Source of the DNA: Tannerella sp.
GTDB taxonomy: Bacteria > Bacteroidota > Bacteroidia > Bacteroidales > Tannerellaceae
Direction of reading: 5' to 3'
Length of the DNA: 7,719 bases
NCBI GenBank assembly: GCA_031282485.1
Contig: JAITDQ010000221.1
Coordinates: 1-7,719 of the forward strand
Below are positions 1 through 7,469 of this stretch, piece by piece. Numbering within the stretch: position 1 is the first letter of the stretch; the number at the start of each line of letters is the position of its first letter. The notes beneath the pieces are model-generated. The model worked only from the letters and a program-made list of their open reading frames with translations. It was not told the origin of the DNA and ran no database searches. Position numbers and translations under genes: made by a program.

Positions 1-1272
1 AGTAAGCCCGTAATTTTCACTTCTTTTATTCCTGCTGCGGGTAAAATCAGAGAGCGGGTGATTATTAAAGGTTCAAATTTCGGGAATGACGCATCAAAAA
101 TGAAAGTCTTGTTTAAAGACAATGCAATGCACCGTGAAGCCACGATAATCAATGTTACCAACGAAGCCATCTACTGTCTGGCTCCCAGACAGACGTCGGG
201 AAACAATCTCATCAGACTGGTGACTGCGAATGGAGATACCATTGACAGTAATACTACTTTCAATTACACGGCTGTAGAGATGATTACTACTTATATAATC
301 GGCGTCTCCGGCACCGGTAAAGACGGGAAATTATCGGAAGCAACCGTGGATTATTCGGATGGAGTAGCGGATGTGGGAAACGAATCGGCGCTTATTTTTG
401 AATCAATAAACAGCGCTGTTCGCTTTGTTTCGGTACCTGATAATATGGTAACTACGGTTCACACTGCATTCTGTGGAGGCAAACCTGCCATAACCGGGGA
501 CAAAACAAAAGTGTTTTCAGCCGGAAGAGCCGCTCCGCATACGGTTTACATGTACACAAAAGAATCAGGCTGGTCTCCTTCGCGTGTTGGGGAATTGGGT
601 ACCCTTTCCACACAGGCAGAAGATTACGTGGGTGCACTTGCTATGACCGAAGATGAAGAGTGGGTGTATTTTTGCAGCACCAAAGGTGTTTTCGGACGGT
701 TCAAAGTCGGCGGTTCCGATGTAGGCAAGCTGGAAATCATAAACGACAAAACAGCTGTACAGACGTCATACGAAACCATGCCTACAGGTTCTTATAACAA
801 TCCGCACGTTGAGAGAACCAGTTTTCTGGTTTATGACCCGTTTAAAAGATGTTTCTATCTGAGCGTAACGGCCGCTTACAGTATTTATAAATTAGATATG
901 CAGGGAAATGCGGAACTTTATGCCGGTCTTTCGACAAAAAGCAGCGTTGTAGATGGCTACATAGGAGAAACAGGCGAGGCGACTTTTGCGATGCCGCACG
1001 GGATGGCTTTGGACGCCGACGGTAATCTGTATGTATGCGACGGCAGTCGCTCGAGCGGACAGGTCATCCGTAAAATATCTACAAACGGCTATGTCTCTAC
1101 GGTAGCAGGCGCTCTTAAGAACAACATGCCTGCCATAACGGAGGTTACAGACGGTATCAGTCCTTTGACTGCGGTATTCAGGTATCCTACCGATATCTGC
1201 TTTAACGGTGAAAACGGCTTCTGGATTTTTGACGGCTGGGCAAGACGTCTGCGAAAATATGCTATTGAATAA
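1..1272 (+). CDS. IPT/TIG and NHL-repeat surface protein, 5'-truncated by window edge
   Basis: The frame is open from base 1, and the GTG at 58 lies inside the domain, so the real start, presumably with a signal peptide, lies outside the window; 423 residues are visible. Residues 1 to about 92 resemble an IPT/TIG immunoglobulin-like domain: a KPVI-type opening strand, then VIIKGSNFG, the usual 'xIxGxNFG' turn. The rest looks like a beta-propeller. A first NHL-like blade starts near residue 92 (TTYIIGVSGTGKDGKLSEA), and two clearer blades lie at about 325-370 (FAMPHGMALDADGNLYVCDG ... VSTVAG) and 389-423 (FRYPTDICF ... RRLRKYAIE). The middle is poorly conserved. IPT-NHL proteins are common in Bacteroidota PULs and are thought to be surface lipoproteins, some probably binding glycan; no catalytic residues are evident. 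It stops 20 bases before the SusC gene, so co-transcription is likely. The family call is good; the binding role is inferred. Confidence 0.85.
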   Translation, partial: SKPVIFTSFIPAAGKIRERVIIKGSNFGNDASKMKVLFKDNAMHREATIINVTNEAIYCLAPRQTSGNNLIRLVTANGDTIDSNTTFNYTAVEMITTYIIGVSGTGKDGKLSEATVDYSDGVADVGNESALIFESINSAVRFVSVPDNMVTTVHTAFCGGKPAITGDKTKVFSAGRAAPHTVYMYTKESGWSPSRVGELGTLSTQAEDYVGALAMTEDEEWVYFCSTKGVFGRFKVGGSDVGKLEIINDKTAVQTSYETMPTGSYNNPHVERTSFLVYDPFKRCFYLSVTAAYSIYKLDMQGNAELYAGLSTKSSVVDGYIGETGEATFAMPHGMALDADGNLYVCDGSRSSGQVIRKISTNGYVSTVAGALKNNMPAITEVTDGISPLTAVFRYPTDICFNGENGFWIFDGWARRLRKYAIE

Positions 1273-1292
1273 TAACAGTAAATATATACAAT

Positions 1293-4200
1293 ATGATGAA
1301 GAAGATTTTTATAATTTCTATAATGCTATTGGCTACAGTACACCTGTTTGCACAGCAGACTGTCAATGTGGCGGGAATTGTAATGGACGAAAAAGGAGAG
1401 GAACTTCCGGGCGTAACCGTTGCAGTGAAAGGAAATAACACTCTCGGTACGGCTACCGACATTGACGGACGGTTCCGTATAAGTATCCCGGCCAACTCCA
1501 CTCTGGTATTTTCCTGTCTTGGATATCAGACAAAGGAAATAACTTACGGTACGTCCAACCGCATAAGTGAAAAGATTGGACTTTCCGAGAATGTGAACGA
1601 GCTTAACGAAGTGGTGGTAACTGCGATGGGTTCACAGCGCAAAGTGTCGGTCGTCGGCGCTATAACAACTGTCAATCCGGGAGAATTGCAGGTGCCTGCC
1701 ACCTCTGTCAGTAATATGCTGTTAGGACGTGTTCCCGGCATCATCGGCGTAACCCGTAGCGGAGAACCGGGTAATAATTTTTCCGAATTTTGGATACGCG
1801 GTATCAGTACATTTGGCGCCAGTCAGAGCGCACTGATTCTTATTGACGGAGTTGAAGGAAATTTGAATGACCTTGATCCCGAAGACATTGAAAGTTTCTC
1901 TATCCTCAAAGACGCTTCTGCAACTGCCGTTTATGGAGTCAGAGGCGCTAACGGCGTTGTAATCGTAACTACCAAACGCGGAAAAGCCGGAAAAATATCC
2001 ATCAATTTTAAGGCAAACGCATCCTATTCATATTCGCCGCGCATGCCCGAATATGCCGATGCTTACAACTATGCCCTCCTGGCCAACGAAGCGCGCGAAG
2101 TGAGAGGCTATGACCCCATATACAATGATATTGAACTGGATATTTTCCGTCACAACCTTGATCCTGATTTGTATCCCAATGTAAGTTGGCGGGATGTTAT
2201 TCTGAAAGATTATACCGTCAATCCGTCCTATCATTTAAACATTTCGGGGGGCGGAACAAATGCCCGTTACTATATGAGTATAGGTTATCAGCAAAACGAA
2301 GCGCTTTTTAAGCAGGACAATACGGTTGCAAACAAGAATACCAATGTGAACTACAACAAATACAATTTTCGCAGCAATATTGATGTGAATCTGACGAAGA
2401 CGACAGAGATATCACTCAATCTGGAAACGGTTTTTGCCAGCCAGAACGCTCCGGGTGACGGACTGAATAATGATGCTTTGTGGAGCGCTCAGGCAAATCT
2501 GCCTCCGCCGATGGTTCCGGTCAGATATTCCAACGGACAGTTGCCCACGTATGGCAGCAATGTGGACGAGATGTCGCCTTACATACGGCTTAATTATCTC
2601 GGCTCAATTGCTACGGAAAGATATTCTACCAAAACGAATGTATCGCTGAATCAGGATTTGAGCATGATAACGGAGGGATTGTCGGTATCCGGTCTGTTTT
2701 CGCTCGTCACCAACGGACGCCATGCAATATCCATGTCCAAACGTCCCGACCTGTATTATGCCGACCCGAAAGACGGCAGAAATCTGGACGGTACATTACG
2801 CACCGTACGCAAACTGGAAAAACAGGATTTGACTACGGCGCAAAATTCATATTCCAACCGTGAATATTATTTTGAAACCAATGCTAAATATAACCGTTCG
2901 TTTTCAGACGACCATCGCGTTACGGGTTTGGTACATTACTATATGCAGGAGAAAAAGAACAGTGAGTGGGGTAACAGCCAGCTGTCCGCATATCCCCGGC
3001 GATATATGGCTCTTTCGTCAAGGCTTACCTATTCTTTTAAGGATACATACATGGTTGAGGGCAATGTGGGATATACCGGTTCGGAAAACTTCAACAAGGG
3101 GCGCCGTTTCGGTCTCTTTCCTTCCATAGCGCTGGGATGGGCGCCTTCGCAGTATGAATTTGTCGAGGAAAACCTGCCGTTCATAAGTTATCTTAAATTC
3201 AGAGGCTCTTACGGGGAAGTAGGAAATGACCGTTTGAAAGATGGCGACACGGATATCCGCTTTCCTTACCTGACCATCGTAGGAGGCGATACCAGCGGCC
3301 CGTGGGGCGGAACGGCTATAGGCGAGACTACTACCGGAGCTACCAATATGGAATGGGAAACTACTCACAAGTATAATCTGGGTATCGACCTTAAACTGTT
3401 TAAAGGACAGATTGATTTTACGGTTGACTTTTTCCGGAACAAGACATCCGGTATTTTTCAGAAGCGGGCGAATATTCCCGACGAGGTCGGTATGACTTCC
3501 GTTCTTCCCTACTCAAATATCGGTTCGATGACTTCGTGGGGTACCGACGGCACTTTGGCTTTTCACCGGGACCTCGGTAAAGATATGAACTTAACGCTGA
3601 GAGGCAACTTAACGCTTGCACGCAGCCTTGTCGATTACTGGGAACAGACCTACAATTATCCCTACCAGTCGTATTCGGGCGTACCTTACGGAATACATCG
3701 CGGACTGATTGCGCTGGGTCTGTTCAGTGACGAAGATGAAATCCGGAGCAGTCCTGTGCAGACATATATGTCGAATGTTATGCCGGGCGATATTAAGTAC
3801 AGGGATGTCAACGGTGACGGTAAAATTGATGATGATGACATCGTGCCGCTTTCATATTCCAACATACCCAACATACAGTATGGCTTCGCTGTCGAATACA
3901 GATGGACTAACTTTACCGCCAGTATCTTTTTTGAAGGTGTGAACGAAGTGGAATATTTCCTTGGCGGAACGGGATACTATCCTTTTGCATGGGAGACGCG
4001 CGGCAATCTGCTGTCTATTGCGGCAAATCCTGCCAACAGATGGATACCTGCCGATTATGCGGCGGCGCATGGCATAGAACCGTCGCTTGCCGAAAATCCG
4101 AATGCGCGTTTTCCCAGACTGTATTACGGCAATAACGCAAACAATAACAGAAGCTCCTCGTTCTGGCTGGCTGACGGCAGTTATCTGAGATTGAAGAATA

Positions 4201-4394
4201 TACAGTTAGCCTACCGTATTCCCGGCGCCCTTATGAAAAAAATCGGGCTGGAATCGGCTACTGTCAGCGCCATAGGCGACAATCTCAAAGTGTGGGATAA
4301 AGTCAAACTCTGGGACCCCGGTCAGGCGTCAAGTAATGGAGGCGTTTATCCTTTGCAGCGAATATATACATTACAGTTACATGTTACTTTTTAA
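1293..4394 (+). CDS. SusC/RagA-family TonB-linked outer-membrane transporter
   Basis: A complete 1033-residue protein of typical SusC length. Residues 1-20 form a Sec signal peptide (MMKK, then a hydrophobic run ending LFA) with likely cleavage before QQTV. Residues about 25-104 are the carboxypeptidase-regulatory-like domain found at the N terminus of SusC proteins (VAGIVMDEKGEELPGVTVAVKG, FSCLGYQTKEI). NEVVVTAMG at 105-113 is the TonB-box-like segment. The plug follows, with the family signature at 195-230 (DPEDIESFSILKDASATAVY, then GVRGANGVVIVTTKRG). The remainder is the 22-stranded barrel; DVNGDGKIDDDD near residue 838 is the calcium-loop-like motif common in this family, and the chain ends in an aromatic beta-strand (LQLHVTF), as expected for insertion by the BAM complex. 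With the SusD protein encoded next, it should form a lidded importer of oligosaccharides using TonB-ExbBD energy. ATG codons at 1293 and 1296 are both possible starts. The substrate is not readable from sequence. The frame is intact. Confidence 0.97.
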   Translation: MMKKIFIISIMLLATVHLFAQQTVNVAGIVMDEKGEELPGVTVAVKGNNTLGTATDIDGRFRISIPANSTLVFSCLGYQTKEITYGTSNRISEKIGLSENVNELNEVVVTAMGSQRKVSVVGAITTVNPGELQVPATSVSNMLLGRVPGIIGVTRSGEPGNNFSEFWIRGISTFGASQSALILIDGVEGNLNDLDPEDIESFSILKDASATAVYGVRGANGVVIVTTKRGKAGKISINFKANASYSYSPRMPEYADAYNYALLANEAREVRGYDPIYNDIELDIFRHNLDPDLYPNVSWRDVILKDYTVNPSYHLNISGGGTNARYYMSIGYQQNEALFKQDNTVANKNTNVNYNKYNFRSNIDVNLTKTTEISLNLETVFASQNAPGDGLNNDALWSAQANLPPPMVPVRYSNGQLPTYGSNVDEMSPYIRLNYLGSIATERYSTKTNVSLNQDLSMITEGLSVSGLFSLVTNGRHAISMSKRPDLYYADPKDGRNLDGTLRTVRKLEKQDLTTAQNSYSNREYYFETNAKYNRSFSDDHRVTGLVHYYMQEKKNSEWGNSQLSAYPRRYMALSSRLTYSFKDTYMVEGNVGYTGSENFNKGRRFGLFPSIALGWAPSQYEFVEENLPFISYLKFRGSYGEVGNDRLKDGDTDIRFPYLTIVGGDTSGPWGGTAIGETTTGATNMEWETTHKYNLGIDLKLFKGQIDFTVDFFRNKTSGIFQKRANIPDEVGMTSVLPYSNIGSMTSWGTDGTLAFHRDLGKDMNLTLRGNLTLARSLVDYWEQTYNYPYQSYSGVPYGIHRGLIALGLFSDEDEIRSSPVQTYMSNVMPGDIKYRDVNGDGKIDDDDIVPLSYSNIPNIQYGFAVEYRWTNFTASIFFEGVNEVEYFLGGTGYYPFAWETRGNLLSIAANPANRWIPADYAAAHGIEPSLAENPNARFPRLYYGNNANNNRSSSFWLADGSYLRLKNIQLAYRIPGALMKKIGLESATVSAIGDNLKVWDKVKLWDPGQASSNGGVYPLQRIYTLQLHVTF

Positions 4395-4405
4395 TTTATA
4401 AGATT

Positions 4406-6406
4406 ATGAATATCAAAGCAAAAAATATTAAAAACCGTATCACCGGCCTATTGTCGGCCATGATATTATTATACACCTCATCCTGCGATTATTTAAGTAT
4501 CGACAGATATTTCGAGGAGATGACTCAAATTGATTCCGTATTTACACGAAAGACTCTGGTTGAACAGTATATTGCGGGAGCAGCCGGTAATTTACCCAAT
4601 GAAGGCAATCTCTGGACAAATTCGCCGAATCCCTTTCAGGGAGCATCCGATGAAAATTTCACTTCATGGAACGACGACCGCCATGCGGCAATCAAATTCC
4701 TGCGGGATGAAATTACGCAGTTTAATACCTATTTTAACAATTATTCCAATTATTACGAAGGAATCCGTAAAGCCAACATCGTTTTGGAACGTATCGGAGA
4801 AGTACCCGATATTTCGGACATGGAGAGGCGTGATTATATGGGAAGGTGCTATTTCCTGCGGGGATACTACATTTTCCTGCTTTTGCAGCAATATGGCCCT
4901 GTACCTCTGGTTCCCGACGAACCGTTTGAGATGAGCCGGCCTGTTACCGAAATGTCTCTTGAACGCGCTACTTATGACGAATGTATCACATACATCTGCG
5001 ATAACATGCAAAAGGCATCCGAATATCTGCCCGAAAAACGCGAAGCGTCCGCCGATATGAATATGCCTGACAGGTATGTGCCGCTTGCCGTTATGTCGCG
5101 TGCATTGCTGTATGCTGCAAGTCCATGGTATAACGGGAATACGTTTTACGCCGACTGGAAGCGAACGGGCGATGGCGCCTATTTTATTAATCAGAACCCG
5201 GACAACACCAAATGGGGGAAGGCTGCGGTAGCTGCGAAACAGCTTATTGACACGAAGGTATATGAACTGTACACTGCAAGAAGGGAAAGTACTACACCGC
5301 CGCTACCTGAAGGACAGGACGCTTCGTACTACCGGAATTTTCCGGACGGCGCGGAAGGCATCGACCATTTCCGGTCATACTCTTATATCTTTAACGGCGA
5401 AGTGCCCCGCACATTAAATTCTGAAGTTATCTATTCCTGTACCCCGGCGAGGGTAGGCGATTCCCCGATGTGGATTGCGACGCCGTCCGGTATGGGTGGA
5501 GGCAACGGCTTGAACCTGACACAGGACGTAGTGGATGCTTTCTATATGAAAGACGGGCGTGATATTAATGAATCCAGCACAGATTATCCCTATCCGGGAC
5601 CTGATGAAATATATCTTGCAATCGGCGAAAACGACCAGACATTTTCGGGCTATACGTTAAAAAATACGGCAGCACAGATGTACAATAACAGAGAAATGCG
5701 TTTTTATGCCACCATAGGTTTTTCCGAATGTTTCTGGCCGGGTTCTTCCTATACTTCGGGTACGGACGTCAACAATCAGAAAAACGTAACGGTCACCTAT
5801 TATGCGGACGGTAATGCGGGCGCCAATGCAAATTTCAATGTGGATTATAACCACAGCGGATATACCTGTAAAAAATATATTCATGCCGAAGACCAACTGA
5901 AAGCGACCGTGAGAACGAAATCGTACCCCATTTTCCGTTATGCCGAGATACTTTTGAACTATGCCGAAGCATTGAATGAACTGGAGCAAAATTATACGGA
6001 TTCCGAAAAAGGAATCACCGTGGCAGCGCGCGACGCCGGCGAAATTCTAAATGCATTCAATCAAATCCGCTTCAGAGCCGGGCTGCCGGGATTGACCTCA
6101 TTGCCCGGTCGCGATGAGATGAGACGGCTGATTAAACGGGAACGCCAGATTGAGTTCGTTTGTGAAGGACGCCGTTATCATGATATTCGCCGCTGGGGAG
6201 ATGCTTATGAAGCGTACAACAAACCTGTCAGGGGAATGAATATAAGCGCTAAAAAGAATAACCGTCAATTATTCTATACGCCGACTACCTATCCGAACGA
6301 CCCTATGGCATACCGTTCATTTTCTTACAAACATTATTTCTATCCCATACCGAAGTCGTCTTTGAACAAGAATCCGAAACTCGTTCAGAATCCCGGCTGG
6401 AATTAA
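4406..6406 (+). CDS. SusD/RagB-family nutrient-binding outer-membrane lipoprotein
   Basis: A complete 666-residue protein starting 11 bases after the SusC stop. The N terminus has basic residues, a hydrophobic stretch and the lipobox LLYTSSC, giving lipidated Cys27. Residues about 28-230 match the SusD-like N-terminal domain, including the helix region YYEGIRKANIVLERI and the TPR-like CYFLRGYYIFLLLQQYGPVP. The C-terminal RagB/SusD domain is clear: IFRYAEILLNYAEALNEL at 509-526, IRFRAGLPGL, RLIKRERQIEFVCEGRRYHD at 574-593 followed by IRRWG, and the closing YFYPIPKSSLNKNPKLVQNP. The protein should form the hinged lid over its partner SusC barrel and capture the glycan at the cell surface. At 666 residues it is longer than the roughly 500-600 usual for the family; the extra length appears to lie between about 270 and 500, around loops rich in Tyr, Asn and Gly. 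The specificity cannot be predicted. Confidence 0.97.
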   Translation: MNIKAKNIKNRITGLLSAMILLYTSSCDYLSIDRYFEEMTQIDSVFTRKTLVEQYIAGAAGNLPNEGNLWTNSPNPFQGASDENFTSWNDDRHAAIKFLRDEITQFNTYFNNYSNYYEGIRKANIVLERIGEVPDISDMERRDYMGRCYFLRGYYIFLLLQQYGPVPLVPDEPFEMSRPVTEMSLERATYDECITYICDNMQKASEYLPEKREASADMNMPDRYVPLAVMSRALLYAASPWYNGNTFYADWKRTGDGAYFINQNPDNTKWGKAAVAAKQLIDTKVYELYTARRESTTPPLPEGQDASYYRNFPDGAEGIDHFRSYSYIFNGEVPRTLNSEVIYSCTPARVGDSPMWIATPSGMGGGNGLNLTQDVVDAFYMKDGRDINESSTDYPYPGPDEIYLAIGENDQTFSGYTLKNTAAQMYNNREMRFYATIGFSECFWPGSSYTSGTDVNNQKNVTVTYYADGNAGANANFNVDYNHSGYTCKKYIHAEDQLKATVRTKSYPIFRYAEILLNYAEALNELEQNYTDSEKGITVAARDAGEILNAFNQIRFRAGLPGLTSLPGRDEMRRLIKRERQIEFVCEGRRYHDIRRWGDAYEAYNKPVRGMNISAKKNNRQLFYTPTTYPNDPMAYRSFSYKHYFYPIPKSSLNKNPKLVQNPGWN

Positions 6407-6428
6407 TTATTAAATAAAAGATACAAAT

Positions 6429-7364
6429 ATGAAAAATAAAAGATTGATTGCAGGATTACTGCTCGCTTCACTTTTTGCACTGTATTCATGCGACCGTGAA
6501 AATCCCATGAGCAGAGAGCAATATATTAAACAGATATATATGGTAGGCGCATATAATAATATTTCTACATTTGAGATTCCTTACGGCAATGCGCCTGCCG
6601 ATGCGTACGTGTCGGTTGCTGTCGGCGGTTCGCTTTTGCCGGAAAAAGATGTTACTGTTACACTTGCTCACAATGACGCCGCCATTACCGCATACAATGA
6701 CAAGTATATGCGCGATGCACCGGTGCCTTACCGTAAACTTGACGCATCTTTTCTTGATATGCCGTCGTTGAACGCTACAATCAAAACGGGTGATGTTTTT
6801 GCCCGCGTACCGTTCAAGGTTCATACCGGAGATTTGCATTGCGATTCGCTGTATGCCATTGCCCTGAAAATAGAATCCGTATCCGATTTTGAAATAAATC
6901 AGGCAACTCCATCATTGATTCTCAACCTTAAAATAATAAACGGCTATTCGGGAAATTATCAGCTTGAGGCAATAAAATCAAAAGTAGCATCAGACTTGAT
7001 AACGCTAAGCGAGCCGACAACACTCAGTGCGGCGCGAACGCTGACGGCAGTGGATGGGAACACCGTCCGTTTCTTTCACGAAGCCAAAGCCCAAATTCGA
7101 AGCGGTTATGAGTCAAACGATGCATACTGGACAGCATTAATGGGGTATGGAATAACATTTTCCAGGGACACGGAAACTGATTTCAATATTCAGTCATGGG
7201 GAAAATACAGCAAATCCAAATATCCTGATGCAGGTATTGACGACGCAACGAGTTTAAGTATCCTTGATGGAGAATGCAGTTATGCCGACGGCATTTTTAC
7301 TTTTTGGTATGATTACAGGGAAGGTTCGCAACGTTACCGGATTGAAGGGAAGATGTCGAAATAA
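6429..7364 (+). CDS. DUF1735 (BT_3987-like) surface lipoprotein, probable glycan-binding protein
   Basis: A complete 311-residue lipoprotein starting 22 bases after the SusD stop. MKNKR, a hydrophobic run and LFALYSC give a lipobox with lipidated Cys21. Residues about 35-170 resemble the DUF1735 / BT_3987-like N-terminal beta-sandwich: a repeated strand pattern with VSVAVGGSLLPEKDVTVTL, ITAYNDKY, the Y..L.. 'ASFLDMPS' step and an ATIKTGDVFARVPFKV strand, then SLYAIALKIESVS before a linker. Residues about 180-311 look like the short C-terminal domain often paired with it (DUF4361 / BT_3044-like), with TAVDGNTVRFFHE, SWGKYSKSKYPDAG and the ending FTFWYDYREGSQRYRIEGKM. There is no enzyme domain. 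Proteins of this architecture sit immediately after susD in many PULs and are treated as SusE/F-like surface glycan-binding proteins; the binding role here is inferred from position and fold. The DUF1735 assignment is fairly firm and the C-terminal domain less so. Confidence 0.85.
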   Translation: MKNKRLIAGLLLASLFALYSCDRENPMSREQYIKQIYMVGAYNNISTFEIPYGNAPADAYVSVAVGGSLLPEKDVTVTLAHNDAAITAYNDKYMRDAPVPYRKLDASFLDMPSLNATIKTGDVFARVPFKVHTGDLHCDSLYAIALKIESVSDFEINQATPSLILNLKIINGYSGNYQLEAIKSKVASDLITLSEPTTLSAARTLTAVDGNTVRFFHEAKAQIRSGYESNDAYWTALMGYGITFSRDTETDFNIQSWGKYSKSKYPDAGIDDATSLSILDGECSYADGIFTFWYDYREGSQRYRIEGKMSK

Positions 7365-7383
7365 AATAAGAATACCCGGAAAC

Positions 7384-7438
7384 AAGTTGGAAAAATTACC
7401 CTCGCGGACACACTCCGCGAGGGCAATCTTCCCAATTT
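7384..7438. repeat. Large imperfect palindrome with perfect 10-bp GC-rich core
   Basis: The core is CCCTCGCGGA (7399-7408), loop CACAC (7409-7413), TCCGCGAGGG (7414-7423), with no mismatch. Pairing continues outward to 7384/7438: the outer 15 positions hold 11 Watson-Crick pairs, one G-T (7386/7436) and three A-C mismatches (7391/7431, 7394/7428, 7398/7424). It lies in the 105-base gap between the DUF1735 gene and the next frame. On the + strand the core is followed by CAATCTTCCC, which is not a U-tract. On the - strand it is followed by TAATTTTT, closer to an intrinsic terminator. It may be a terminator or processing hairpin, or a short palindromic repetitive element; copy number in the genome is unknown. 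Nothing else except a small hairpin at 7435-7453 was recognised in this gap. Confidence 0.8.
7399..7430 (+). terminator. Possible weak or partial terminator/attenuator hairpin after the lipoprotein genes
   Basis: The perfect 10-bp, GC-rich stem 35 bases after the DUF1735 stop could end or reduce transcription of the susC-susD-DUF1735 unit, or protect its 3' end from exonucleases. The following bases CAATCTT are only weakly U-rich, so a classic intrinsic terminator on this strand is doubtful. The opposite orientation, with TAATTTTT after the stem, fits the rule better. This is a functional reading of the core of the palindrome listed separately, not a second element. Confidence 0.3.
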
Positions 7439-7453
7439 CGTTAATACCGAAAT
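7435..7453. repeat. Small inverted repeat overlapping the outer palindrome arm
   Basis: ATTTCG (7435-7440) and CGAAAT (7448-7453) are exact inverted copies around a 7-base loop. The left half shares 7435-7438 with the right outer arm of the larger palindrome, so the two pairings exclude each other in RNA. It is short and AT-rich, and could be chance. Confidence 0.35.
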
Positions 7454-7469
7454 ATAAAAATAATAAGGT

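Noticed and set aside
1273..1292. Possible promoter between the IPT-NHL gene and susC.
   Set aside because: Only 20 AT-rich bases are present, with no TAnnTTTG-type -7 box or matching -33 element; a shared transcript is simpler.
1208..1438. Small Cys-rich + strand frame overlapping the end of the IPT-NHL gene and the start of susC.
   Set aside because: It overlaps two well-supported genes in another frame, including the susC signal peptide and regulatory-like domain; the cysteines arise from out-of-frame reading.
3018..3368. 116-residue - strand open frame inside susC.
   Set aside because: It is fully contained in the strongly supported susC barrel region, has no recognisable domain, and is explained by codon bias of the + strand gene.
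3804..3839. EF-hand-like DVNGDGKIDDDD motif in SusC as a possible novel calcium switch.
   Set aside because: This loop is common in the SusC/RagA family, so it is not unusual here.
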